Below are positions 22,143-32,400 of a DNA stretch of 64,000 bases, in pieces. Source of the stretch: Coriaria nepalensis. Lineage: Eukaryota; Streptophyta; Magnoliopsida; Cucurbitales; Coriariaceae. The position numbers were made by a program, and so were the translations under genes. A model generated the notes under the pieces. It did not search any database. It was not told the DNA's origin and worked only from the letters and a program-made list of their open reading frames with translations. Each line of letters starts with the position of its first letter. Positions within the stretch are counted from its first letter, which is position 1. The stretch spans positions 1,007,001 through 1,071,000 of the forward strand of contig CP114495.1 in NCBI GenBank assembly GCA_027186245.1. The letters run 5' to 3'.

Positions 22143-22677
22143 AAGTGTTATAGGATGAAGAATTTGTCACCGATATCCAAGTCAAATGGCTTGGACACTA
22201 AGCCAAAAACCAACCAAGTTATTGTTCGGGTTTGATCGGATGACTGGTTTTTCTTTTTCTTTTTTTCCTTGCTTCAAATAAGTTCTTGAAATAGCCTAAT
22301 AATCAATATTTATGTGTCTTTGTCTATATAATATATTTTAGTCTATAAAACAATGGCTAAAGAAACAACTATAATAAGCAAAAGATTGTGCCAATAAATT
22401 AAAGTCGATAGGACTACCCAAAGAAATATCAATTTCACAATTTTCACTTGCATCAAGTCCAAATCTCCGATGCTTTCACATGTTAAACATTAAACGTTAA
22501 ACAACATAAGTTTATGTTGGATGAGACACCTTACACTGCCGCCTTACACTGACACATAAACATAAGTTTATGTTTAACATAAACGTTAAACAACGTTAAA
22601 CCATCTGCCGCCTTACACTGATCGGAATCGACCGATTTCAGCGTCAGTCAATCGTAATAGTAAGATGAGACACCCAC
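22143..22677. repeat. Upstream part of a gene-less SPH unit with repeat motifs
   Basis: The motif CCTTACACTG occurs at about 22530, 22544 and 22611. The last is followed by ATCGGAATCGACCGATTTC, matching blocks at 15450 and 23964. Palindromic ACATAAACTTATGT-like text lies around 22505-22590. No coding signal. The segment ends at the solo-LTR insertion site. Confidence 0.55.
22673..22677. repeat. Target site duplication CCCAC of the solo LTR
   Basis: CCCAC precedes the solo LTR and is repeated at 23330-23334 directly after it. Confidence 0.9.
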
Positions 22678-23329
22678 TGTTTGAAGGTGTGATACTTCAC
22701 TCATCAAAGGAGGTGAAAAAGTTGACTTTTTTGTGATCATTTTTTTTGGCGTTGACTCTTGTTCCGGTAGCTTCCCTACATCAATTGAAACATGTAGGAA
22801 CAAATTTCACTCAGATCGGATCAAAGGAACTCAAGTTAGATCCAAATCTGGCTTCTCTGCTTTTGGTTACTGCAGTGGGAGGTGAATTGAAGTTGGGCAG
22901 CTCCAACGGCTATTTTTTGTATTCAAGCAAGTTTGATATGTTGATTGAAGTGTGTTGAATCTGCTGGTGAAGTTTGGAAAGCTTTGGAATCGTATTTCAC
23001 CTTTTTTGGCCATGGCTAGTGTAGTTGAGTGCATTTTCCAGTTTTTCTGGTTTTCTTGTACCTTTTATGTTTTTGATTGAAAGTAATATAGGTAAGGTGA
23101 TTGTAAGTGTTGCTTCTGCTGAGAATGTGGCCATTTAATGGTTAACTATTCATGTACCTTGTTTTATCTTTATGTAAGTATTTAGACTCTAATTTTTAAT
23201 GAAAAAAACAGATTGAATGTGTTTTTCATAAGCTGAAGTTCATTGCTGTTTTTTTCTGGGTTTTGGTCTAAAATCTGTTCTTGAGGAAGTAGAGAGCAAG
23301 TCTTGAATCTTGTCTTTCATTTTCCAACA
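22678..23329 (+). mobile_element. Solo LTR of the same copia family, opposite orientation
   Basis: 652 bases from TGTTTGAAGGTGTG to CATTTTCCAACA, the reverse complement of the flanking element's LTRs, with its own CCCAC target duplication. It is what remains when LTR-LTR recombination removes the interior. It differs from the full element's LTRs at roughly six positions that I could spot, so it is the older insertion. With the right LTR 540 bases away in the opposite direction it forms a large inverted repeat. Confidence 0.96.
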
Positions 23330-23334
23330 CCCAC

Positions 23335-23960
23335 TTGTATTTGTATATTTTATTTTATTTTTTATGATGACTGTGATACCAAATTACATTCTTCTGGAAA
23401 ATAGAACAACTATTATTGATCGATTTGTCTATGTTTGAGTATGGAAGGAGTATTGATGGTGACTTTTTTTTTGTGTCTTGGGTAATAAGTATTAGTGGTG
23501 ATTAAATGACCATGAATTTCGATTAATCGACAAGTATGGATGGTGATTACATAGTTTCCATATTCTCTTCTCCTCAACCTATATGATAAGCTCAGCCAGT
23601 TGTTAATAGTTAGAAATATTATAGAGATATTTCAGAAAATGGAAAAAATAAAACCTATATGATAAGCAGGAAATTATGACCTTAATTCCCATAAAATTCT
23701 TCCGTTACTATAGACACCTACCATTTATTTGCCTCTCATATCTTGTATATAAATCCATATGACATATTGCCAGGATCACAAGTCAAGAAGGAAAAGAAAC
23801 CATATTGCTTAATACATGTATAATGGGAAACCAATTTCTTAATACAGGATCATAAGTAGTTTCATGGGAAACCAATTGCCTTCTCCATCAAAAAATGTAT
23901 CATGGTGTTGGGTATAAATTTCTGGTCGGGACTATTAATTCTGTAATTTGTGTAGTCCAA
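23335..23960 (+). promoter_or_regulatory. Orphan SPH promoter unit without a gene
   Basis: The text continues the unit split by the solo LTR (TTGTATTTGTATATTTTATT, as after the 15480 block). At 23727-23830 it carries the full SPH promoter block: ATTTGCCTCTCATATCTTG, TATATAAAT at 23746-23754, CCATATGACATATTGCC and GGAAAAGAAACCATA. Where the start codon should be there is no SPH coding text; instead short repeats of GGGAAACCAATT (about 23825 and 23869) follow. The gene was deleted or never included in the duplication. Confidence 0.65.
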
Positions 23961-24258
23961 CGGGCCTTACACTGATCGGAATCGACCGGTTTCGGTGTCG
24001 GTCAGGACTACAAATTACATTCTTCTAGAAAATGGAAAAATTATCATTGATTGATTGATATACTTTTGGTTCGTATATGATAAAAATGGACAATGATACA
24101 AAAGGTAAAATACTAGGAATTAGGCTAATCCTTTTTCTTTGTATCTATGGAAGGAGTATTGATGGTTATTACATGATTTCCATATGACAAGCAGGAAATC
24201 ACGACATTAATTCCCATAAAATTGCTCCCTTACTAATGACTATAGACAGATACCCTAT

Positions 24259-24357
24259 ATTTGCCTCTCCTATCTTCTTCATATATAGATCCATATAACA
24301 TATTGTCACCTCACAAGTAGACAGGGAACAGAAGCCATAGTTCTTAACACATAAACA
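24259..24357 (+). promoter_or_regulatory. Conserved SPH proximal promoter block
   Basis: TTTGCCTCTCCTATCTTCT, a TATATA at about 24282, GATCCATATAACATATTG and a short leader precede the start at 24358. Same arrangement as at 15776. A CCTTACACTGATCGGAATCG motif lies about 390 bases upstream of the start (about 23964). Confidence 0.7.
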
Positions 24358-24795
24358 ATGTCTATCACCTTTAATCGTCCTATGCTTCTCACCCTTGTGG
24401 TATTACAAGTGCTTTGCTGTCTTGTTTCTGCCCGACCGGGTACGAACGGATTTTTTCAGTACACATACCATGTCCATGTTATCAACAACATTTCTTCCGG
24501 TGTGGACCCGCTATTCATCCATTGTCAATCTAAAGACAACGATCTCGGAGTGCACGCTCTGCAAAACGGCGAAGAATTTCAATGGCACTTCTCTGTCAAC
24601 TTTTTACAGACGACACTTTTCTTCTGCCGCATGAAATGGGGTGTAAAGGAAATGATCTTTGATGTTTTTCGGGCTAATGATCATGGTGATGCTTGTGGAT
24701 CCTTGAATATTTATTGGCAAGTAAATGAGTTTGGTGCCGCAGAAGCTTGTGAAATAAATTCTCAGAAACCTATAAAAGTATATCCATGGCCCTGA
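24358..24795 (+). CDS. S-protein homolog (SPH), secreted
   Basis: Intact, intronless, 145 residues. Signal peptide 1-25 (MLLTLVVLQVLCCLVSA). Motifs: TYHVHVINNISSGVDPLFIH, CQSKDNDLGVHAL, EEFQWHFSVNF, TTLFFCRMKW, MIFDVF, NIYWQVNEFGAAEACEIN and VYPWP. Four cysteines in the family positions. It is the closest relative of the genes at 15890 and 26277, a recent tandem triplet. Its 3' flank holds a copy of the NDUFA13 3' flank, so the duplication extended well beyond the gene. Role unknown. Family members are often expressed in reproductive tissue or seedlings, but nothing here shows when this one is used. Confidence 0.94.
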   Translation: MSITFNRPMLLTLVVLQVLCCLVSARPGTNGFFQYTYHVHVINNISSGVDPLFIHCQSKDNDLGVHALQNGEEFQWHFSVNFLQTTLFFCRMKWGVKEMIFDVFRANDHGDACGSLNIYWQVNEFGAAEACEINSQKPIKVYPWP

Positions 24796-24885
24796 GGATT
24801 CCGGCATGCATGTTATTGTTTATCATGTAAAAGTATATTTATTCTTTTGAGAATGTTGTAATAAAAGGTACTATTTATCTTATGA

Positions 24886-25066
24886 ATCAATATGAAATGC
24901 ATCAAGTACTACCATAAACAGTTTGCTTGCAATATCCCGCGACCGGATTCTTTCTAAAATCCGAAAGTCGGAGTAACCCCATTGTACAACTAGAGAGAAC
25001 GTATAAATCATGTGGCTTGCACCATAAAGACAAAGCTCAAAGAACATGAGGTTGAGTCTATAGAAG
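24886..25066. repeat. Duplicated piece of the NDUFA13 3' flank
   Basis: From ATATGAAATGCATCAAGTAC through TTGCTTGCAATATCC, GATTCTTTCTA, AATCCGAAAGT and GCACCATAAAGACAAA to GAGGTTGAGTCT, this matches 26903-27153, the region just past the NDUFA13 stop codon (that gene is on the minus strand). The copy here has no gene next to it, so the SPH segment was duplicated together with the end of its neighbour. Confidence 0.85.
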
Positions 25067-25067
25067 C

Positions 25068-25563
25068 TTGGGGTGAGCAATGGTCGGATTGGTCGGATCT
25101 AATCCGATAAAATAGGATGATCATCAGATCATATCAAGTGATCTTTTGGATGGATGTCGGATCAGACATTTTTTTATTTTTTTTAAGAAATTTTTTAAAA
25201 ATAACTTAATTTGTATTAGATAATATTAAATATTATATGAAAATATTAATATATTTATTTAAAGATTGTATCTTTTAAAAAAAATTATATATATATATAT
25301 ATATATAATATGGAGAAGTGAACTATTATTCAAAAAATAATTAATTGAAAATTTTATTTAAGAAAATAATAAATAGAAATCTATTCCAAAAACATAATAA
25401 ATATAATTGACAAAATAAATAGAAAATTGAAAATAAATTTTGTTTTATTTAATTTAATTAAGCAATTACTTCATATATTTTAGGAAAAATAATAATGAAA
25501 AGAAACACAATATATTAGATTGGATTGTGTTCCGACCTATCCGATCACTGTTACTCATCCCTA
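25068..25563. mobile_element. hAT-like MITE
   Basis: About 496 bases of very AT-rich text bounded by imperfect inverted repeats. The left end reads TTGGGGTGAGCAATGGTCGG and the right end, reverse complemented, TAGGGATGAGTAACAGTGAT followed by CGGATAGGTCGG. The YAGGGRTGAG start is typical of plant hAT ends. The expected 8-base target duplication is degraded (ATAGAAGC versus GCAGCAGC share five positions). It has no coding capacity, so it is non-autonomous. Confidence 0.65.
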
Positions 25564-26179
25564 GCAGCAGCCATGGATGCTGCTTTACCTCTCAAATTCA
25601 TCTTACTGTTTGGTCTTGTATTCAATCTGATTAATGGTTAGTTTTTTTTTCTTCTTTTCCAGTTTTTCTAGCTTAATTTCAGTAGTTAAAGCATGGGTCA
25701 AACGTACTTGAAATCACTAAATTTATCAATAATACGTATAGGACAAAATGTCCAAGTATATAAAATCGGAGCAAAAAGTATAATAGTGTTGTGAAAATAA
25801 TTTATTTTATTAACTTAGTAATCTGATTTTACATATAGTGAATATATATAAAAAGGGTAAAATTATAACCCTAATAAATAAGTAAAGATTTATAAAATCA
25901 AATTAAATATATATATATATATCATATTAAGGAAGAGAATCATATATTAATTATGTTATAAAGTATTAATTAGAAACCCGTTAGTCATCAATGCCCCCCG
26001 AAAAACTAGATTAAGAGTGGATTACGTTTTAGTATTTAATGTGAAAAGTGCATTTGTACTGTTTTATTGTAAAGTGTGCATTCTTCCATGTATACCAATA
26101 CAAATCCAGATTGTCCCTCAATCTATAAGACAACCTAAGAAATCATGACATTCCCATAAAACTATACACGCCTACCATA
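25564..26179. other. Spacer with a possible orphan leader exon
   Basis: At 25573 an ATG opens MDAALPLKFILLFGLVFNLI, a good signal-peptide sequence, followed after N by a GTTAGT donor. No downstream exon is recognisable. It may be a captured or left-over first exon, or chance. The rest is AT-rich with a TA-run at about 25908. Confidence 0.35.
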
Positions 26180-26199
26180 TATTTGCCTCTCCTATCTTC

Positions 26200-26208
26200 T
26201 ATATAAAT
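26200..26208 (+). promoter_or_regulatory. TATA box in the conserved SPH promoter block
   Basis: TATATAAAT follows TTTGCCTCTCCTATCTTC and precedes CCACATAACATAATGTCC, the same block as at 15776 and 24259, about 70 bases before the start codon. Confidence 0.7.
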
Positions 26209-26276
26209 CCACATAACATAATGTCCGATCATAAGTTGACAGGGAAAAGAAGCCAGAGTTCCTTATGACATATACA

Positions 26277-26717
26277 ATGTCTATTACCTTTAATTGTCCT
26301 ATGTTTCTCACCCTTGTGGTATTATTACAAGTGTGTTTCTGTCTTCTTTGTGCTCCACAGGGTTCAGATGCAGTACCGCTCGGCAAAAGCCACGTTCATG
26401 TCATCAACAACATTTCAACCGGTTTGGATCCGCTGATCATCCATTGTCAATCTAGAAACAATGATCTCGGAGTGCAAACTCTGCAAAGCGGTGAAGAATT
26501 TGAATGGCACTTCATAATCAACTTTTTTGAGAATACGTTGTTCTTCTGTCGCATGCAATGGGGTGCTAAAGACATGAGCTTTGTCGTTTTTAAGGGTAAT
26601 GATGAAGATAATGCTTGTGATCCCCCGAACATTTATTGGCAAGTTAGGGAGTTTGGTGCGGTGGAAGGTTGTGCATTGAATTCAAACAACCCTAGGAAAA
26701 TACATCTGTGGGCATGA
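26277..26717 (+). CDS. S-protein homolog (SPH), secreted
   Basis: Intact, intronless, 146 residues from the ATG at 26277. This start was chosen because it aligns with the MSITF start of its sister at 24358; an in-frame ATG at 26265 would add four residues. Signal peptide to about residue 26. Motifs: HVHVINNISTGLDPLIIHCQ, NNDLGVQTL, EEFEWHFIINF, NTLFFCRMQW, MSFVVF, NIYWQVREFGAVEGC and a variant ending IHLWA instead of YPWP. Four family cysteines are kept. It lies next to the complex I gene NDUFA13 and converges with it. Confidence 0.93.
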   Translation: MSITFNCPMFLTLVVLLQVCFCLLCAPQGSDAVPLGKSHVHVINNISTGLDPLIIHCQSRNNDLGVQTLQSGEEFEWHFIINFFENTLFFCRMQWGAKDMSFVVFKGNDEDNACDPPNIYWQVREFGAVEGCALNSNNPRKIHLWA

Positions 26718-26882
26718 GAGAAGGCATGCCTTTTTTATTTTTTATTTTTTTTTCATGTGTGTAAACTCCTAAACTTGTTTTGTGCCGGAAATCCAGTCGG
26801 AATAATCTATCGTATCGGCTTTATAAATTAATAATAACAGATGTTCTTTCAAGAAATATGTTGTAACGAGAGATCCGATCTC

Positions 26883-27163
26883 TCATTATCAAAGATATAT
26901 ACTATATGAAATGCATCAAGTACCATAAACAATTTGCTTGCAATATCCAGAGACCTGATTCTTTCTATAATCCGAAAGTTGGAGTAAACCCCATATACGG
27001 TGTAAACCAAAAACAAACCGTTGTATAACTTGAGAGAACATGTAGAGATTTCAACGTACAACTTTTATTTTCACAGAAAAAAAAAGGCAAAGATCCGGCA
27101 AATCATGAGACTTGCACCATAAAGACAAAGGTCAAAGAAGATGAGGTTGAGTCTGAACAATTT
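26883..27163. repeat. NDUFA13 3' flank, source copy of the duplication
   Basis: Matches 24886-25066 with small gaps. It includes the probable 3' untranslated region of the minus-strand NDUFA13 gene, starting right after its stop. Confidence 0.8.
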
Positions 27164-28584
27164 TCACCAGACTTCTGAGCGAAGCTCACCACTAGCTGGA
27201 GGCATCCACCTTCCGGAATTGTAGACACTGTCTCCGACTTTCCAACCGGGAACATCCTTCATTACCTCTGCCTCGTATTCAAGGTACTTCTTCCATTCTT
27301 TGACGAATCTAAAGAGTTTAGGAACAGAAAACAAGGGATCAAGTTTCGTATAGTATTTAAACAGCCTGATAAACTAGGGACCATATATAGAAGAATTATC
27401 GAATGATTGCTTAGTTTATACCTTTCATCTTCTTCTGCTTGGAGTACAGGTAGTATCGCCCTACGGGCGGCATATTTCTCTTCCTTAATTGCCCTGCAGA
27501 CCACAAGTAATGTAAGCACAAGAGAAAACATCATTTGCCAAGATCCCACCTTCTTTCTGGTTAGAAGATGGGAACCCATTACTGGTTAGTTCAGAAATTA
27601 ACAGAGCTCAAAATGTCCGGTTAGATTAAACCACCTTTTTCGAGCTACATAACTTTATCTAGTTATCTTAATGACCAGGATTTCCAATTCATTGCATGTT
27701 GATGCGCTATCTCCCTTCAGCCCTTTGAACAAAATGCAGGAAAATGAAGAAAAATCTACTAATCATATATTTCAAAGATTTGACACTTGTCCAATTGATT
27801 ACTGATAAACATGTTTAAATTACAAAATTGAAGACCCAACCAGAAACTACACGACACCATGATGTATTTTTTATGGAGAGGGTACTAAGTTTCCCATGAA
27901 ACTTCTTACATACTACTTTGACAAATCATTTCAACAGATGAAAAGATCAACCAATACCTATCATAATACTTAATGATACTCTTTACGCCTCATAGAAAGA
28001 TAAGGAATGAACAAACTAGCAATGACAACGACATAAGGCGCCCTATCTCAGTGACTCCAATTCAGATAGGATGTTATACTTAAAGAACAAAAAATCCCTA
28101 ATTTTATTAACAATGACTGCAAAATGCACAACGATTGCAAGGCTTCAGCTAAAAATTTAGCATAAACACGAATTCCCCGAATATCTATAGCCCATTCAAA
28201 TAACGAATTCATTAAAAACCTCAGATGCCACTAACCATAATAAAAAACAAAAATCCTCCAATCTCATACATCCCTGAAAGCGTCAATCTTAAATCTGCCT
28301 CATTTAAGAAAAAAGAAAAAACCTAGAACTAAAATGAGAGATGCATTTTTTTTTTTTTAGAGCTCTGACCTTCGGATCTTATTGCCCATGCCGACCTCAT
28401 ACATTCCCCACGAGAAGACGCCAAAGGTAGTGAGGAAAATAGCTATAGCGCTGGGTCCCTTGTTAGGGATCCGGCGAGCATATCGGACCGGAGCGAACCC
28501 GCCCGGAGGTGGACCGTCTTGAAGAACCGGCATGTCCTTCACGCTCGCCATTCCCGGCTTCGTCCTTATTGTCGCCTCCGTCAT
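27164..28584 (-). CDS. NDUFA13: NADH dehydrogenase 1 alpha subcomplex subunit 13 (GRIM-19/B16.6)
   Basis: Three exons, complement of 28370-28584, 27422-27493 and 27164-27308, all in phase, give 143 residues, the size I recall for the Arabidopsis protein. Exon 1 carries the conserved [20 protein letters not shown] and the single transmembrane segment ([20 protein letters not shown]). Exon 2 reads [20 protein letters not shown] and exon 3 [20 protein letters not shown] to SEVW at the end. It is an accessory subunit of mitochondrial complex I, anchored in the inner membrane. It is divergent with the HSP60 gene, the two starts lying about 860 bases apart with a MITE between them. A (CT)n run lies just upstream of the start, at about 28592-28617. 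No damage seen. Confidence 0.95.
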
Positions 28585-28718
28585 CTTTCAGATTCTCTCT
28601 CTCTCTCTCTCTCTCTCCACCACAATCAGAATCTCTGGTCGTTTCGTTCCTGAAGACGCAGGCTTCCAATAACAATCAGCCACGTCGTAGACCGGAAAAA
28701 TGCTATTAACGTGTAAAT

Positions 28719-29219
28719 GGAAAACTATAGTTTCTACCCCAACATTTAACTAAAAAATAATTTAGCCTCTTAACTTTTAAAAACAAGTTTAAATACCTAA
28801 ACACCGAAAGAAACTAACTTTTACACTTAAAATCCGTCAAAATTTAGATTAAATGAATAATGTGTTATTACTAACTGTCATATTTGTCTCTACATATTTC
28901 CAAATCGGAGCCTGAATTTTGAAATCTTTCCAATTTTAAAGCTAATGAATTTGAGAGTTTTTAGATTTTTTTAACTTGAAATTTTTTCTCAATTTAAGCA
29001 TATCAAAAATTTGATAAATTTCATGTTCGAAAACTTAGCTTAAATCTACATCTAGCTTTAAATCCAAAATAACGGACAATACATCCTTCATTTCGTCTAC
29101 AATTAACGGATTTTGGGTGTAAAAGCTAGTTTCTTTCAGTTTTGGGGTATTTAAACTTGTTTATGGAAATCATAGATACATTTTTAAGTTAAATTTTAGG
29201 AGGTAAAAACTAGTTTCCC
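28719..29219. mobile_element. MITE with about 120-base terminal inverted repeats
   Basis: The left arm (28719-28840) and the reverse complement of the right arm (about 29103-29219) share ACAAGTTTAAATACC, GAAAGAAACTA, CTTTTACAC and AAAATCCGT in the same order and spacing. The outer ends are GGAAAACTA and GGGAAACTA. The middle is about 260 bases of AT-rich text without an open frame. Long inverted repeats suggest a Mutator-type or foldback MITE. I could not define the target duplication. It lies in the shared promoter region of NDUFA13 and HSP60. Confidence 0.75.
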
Positions 29220-29270
29220 CTAACGGAAGTTACTTTTTTTTTTAATCATTGATTTATATATTTTTTTAAA

Positions 29271-29283
29271 CCCTAAACCCTAG
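29271..29283 (+). promoter_or_regulatory. Telo-box upstream of HSP60
   Basis: AAACCCTAAACCCTAG lies about 165 bases upstream of the HSP60 start. Telo-boxes are common in 5' regions of plant genes for translation and housekeeping proteins. Confidence 0.6.
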
Positions 29284-29444
29284 AAGCTCGTATTGCTGAA
29301 GAGCTTCTAGAGTGTTCCTCTGTCATCTTAAAGACCATAGCTTTAACACCTCCTCCGTTCTCTGCAACTGTTTCTCATCTGTCATTCGGTTCTCGTTTCC
29401 TTCTTCATCTGCATTCTGTCGCTTATTTTGCAACCCATTCCACC

Positions 29445-32400
29445 ATGCTACGTTTTGCATCAAGCATAGCTTCCAAAGCTAGGTACTTCCTCTTCACTTT
29501 CACTTCTACAAGATGAATCTTTTTCCCCTTCCTTCTCGCATTTTTCTGTTTAGTTTTCATTTCATTACTTAATTCTTTATTGGGTCTTTGTTTGAATCTA
29601 CAGGATTGCAAGGAGTAATTCCTATCAGGTGAACTTAATTTCTGTACTTAGAAGATATTGATTATTTAAGCATGTAGAGCAATCAAATTAATCAGCTTTA
29701 TATATTCTCTGTAATAACCCTGTCTAATATAGTTGTATGTGTATATGATCTAGATTGGTAGTAGGTTGAATTGGCAGAGAAATTATGCCGCCAAAGACAT
29801 TAGATTCGGAGTTGAGGCTCGGGCCTTGATGCTCAAGGGTGTCGAAGAGCTTGCAGAAGCTGTCAAAGTCACAATGGGTCCTAAGGTACTTTAGGAAAAT
29901 CTTCTAGTCATTGTTTATCGTGTTGTTATTGTGAAGGGGTCAATACACAACTAATTGATATTTGTATTTTTTATGCTCAAGGGACGTAATGTGGTGATTG
30001 AACAAAGCTATGGTGCCCCTAAAGTAACAAAAGATGGTGTAACTGTGGCAAAGAGCATTGAGTTCAAAGATAAAGTGAAGAATATTGGAGCCAGCCTTGT
30101 GAAACAAGTTGCAAATGCAACTAATGATGTAGCCGGAGATGGTAAGCTTTTCTACTTAATTATACTTGTTGCTTATCATTCGGTTAAGGGAATCAGTTTA
30201 TAGGTGAATTTTTGTACTTTGCAGGCACCACTTGCGCTACTGTCCTTACACGAGCTATATTTGCTGAGGGGTGCAAGTCAGTTGCAGCTGGGATGAATGC
30301 AATGGACTTACGCCGTGGCATCAGCATGGCAGTTGATGCTGTTGTGACAAGCTTGAAGAGTAGAGCTAGGATGATTAGCACATCCGAAGAAATAGCTCAG
30401 GTCAGTGTGTTGGTTTTTAGTATTTTGGTTAGAGCGTCTTCCAGCTAGCGGTTCTCGGTAGTTTTATAAGCTATTTGAATCAAGGAAGTTGATCTTTATA
30501 TTGTGATCTGATAGGTTGGGACAATATCTGCAAATGGCGAAAGAGAAATTGGTGAGTTGATAGCCAAAGCTATGGAGAAAGTGGGTAAAGAAGGAGTGAT
30601 CACAATCTCAGTAAGTTCTACTATTTTTACTTTTTTTTGGGGTGGGTGGTGGGGAATTTTACCTCTAGCTTCTGTTGAATGGGCCAAATGTTGTTGATAT
30701 ACAACAGGATGGGAAGACGTTAGATAATGAGTTGGAAGTTGTTGAAGGAATGAAGTTAGATAGGGGATACATATCCCCTTATTTCATTACCAACCAGAAA
30801 ACCCAAAAATGTGTAAGCATTTTTTCCTTCTTAAATGGTTCCTTATCATGCGCTCAATTTGCTTCCTTTGGTCTAATTCCATCACTTGCAGGAATTGGAA
30901 GATCCCCTTATTCTAATTCATGAAAAGAAAATTTCAAGCTTGAATGCAGTTGTTAAAGTTTTGGAGTTGGCATTAAAGGTGAGCAGAAATAAGTTCACCC
31001 AGTCTATTTTTCAATGTTTTGTACATTTGGCTGACATCACTTAATTTTTTGTCAGAGACAAAGGCCCTTACTGATTGTTTCTGAAGACATAGAAAGCGAG
31101 GCATTAGCCACCCTTATCCTTAACAAGCTTCGAGCTGGAATCAAGGTCTTCCTACCACACTGGTTGAAATTTTTCATACAATGATTTTACTCTTGATCCA
31201 CGGGGTTATCTCTCATACAATTGTTTACAGGTTTGTGCCATCAAATCCCCTGGGTTTGGTGAAAATAGGAAATCTAATCTCCAAGACCTGGCTGTTCTCA
31301 CAGGTGGTGATGTAAGTTTCCTACCTTCCGTCTCATGTGTTATACCTTGTTTTGTTGCACAACAAATGAATCATCTGGGTACTTCTCTGATGCAGGTCAT
31401 TACCGAAGAGCTAGGGATGAATCTTGAGAAAGTTGATCTGGATATGCTTGGAACCTGCAAAAAGGTAACAGAGTTTTCTTTTCTATATTGGTTGGGAATG
31501 AAATATTTCAAGATTTACATTTTTATCTCTGTAAGGGGAATATGGAGCAATTACTTGGGATGTTACTTGTTTATGCAGAGTAGTATTAACCATCATTTAT
31601 GTAGGTTTCAATCTCAAAAGATGATACTGTTATTCTCGATGGTGCTGGTGATAAGAAGGCAATTGAGGAAAGATGTGAACAGGTTTGTGTTGATCTTATG
31701 TGTTTTCAAGTTTTGATATTATACTGACTCTTCCTTATCTTTAGTAGTCGGTATCCTTGCTTAAATTTTCTGTCCTTCCCTTGTGATTTACAGATTAGGT
31801 CATCAATCGAATTAAGCACCTCTGATTATGACAAGGAAAAGTTACAGGAGAGATTGGCAAAGCTCTCCGGTGGTGTAGCTGTATTGAAGGTCTAGCTTCT
31901 ATGCATAATATTGTAATTAATATGTTGTAATTGATTCTGGTCATGGATATATATGCTTTTATTTGCAGATTGGAGGAGCCAGTGAAGCTGAAGTGGGTGA
32001 GAAGAAGGATAGAGTGACTGATGCCTTAAATGCCACCAAGGCAGCTGTAGAAGAGGGCATAGTGCCAGGTGGCGGTATTGCTCTTCTCTATGCATCCAAA
32101 GAGCTGGAGAAACTCGTAACTTCCAACTTTGATCAAAAAATTGGAGTCCAAATCATTCAGAATGCTTTGAAAACACCAGTCCAAACGATTGCTTCCAATG
32201 CCGGAGTTGAAGGAGCTGTTGTTGTGGGTAAGCTGTTGGAGCAAGACAACCCTGATCTTGGCTATGATGCTGCCAAAGGTAATAACAACCCCCCCCCCCC
32301 CCCCTTGTTTTTTCGCGTTGTTCTTTCTTCCCCATGGCTATATGTACATTCATAATTGTTTTTCTTACAACATAACCAGGTGAATATGTGGATATGATCA

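Noticed and set aside
24886..25080. 66-codon minus-strand frame after the 24358 SPH gene
   Set aside because: Lies in the duplicated NDUFA13 3' untranslated flank; the equivalent frame at 26849-27061 is not conserved in length or sequence as a protein.
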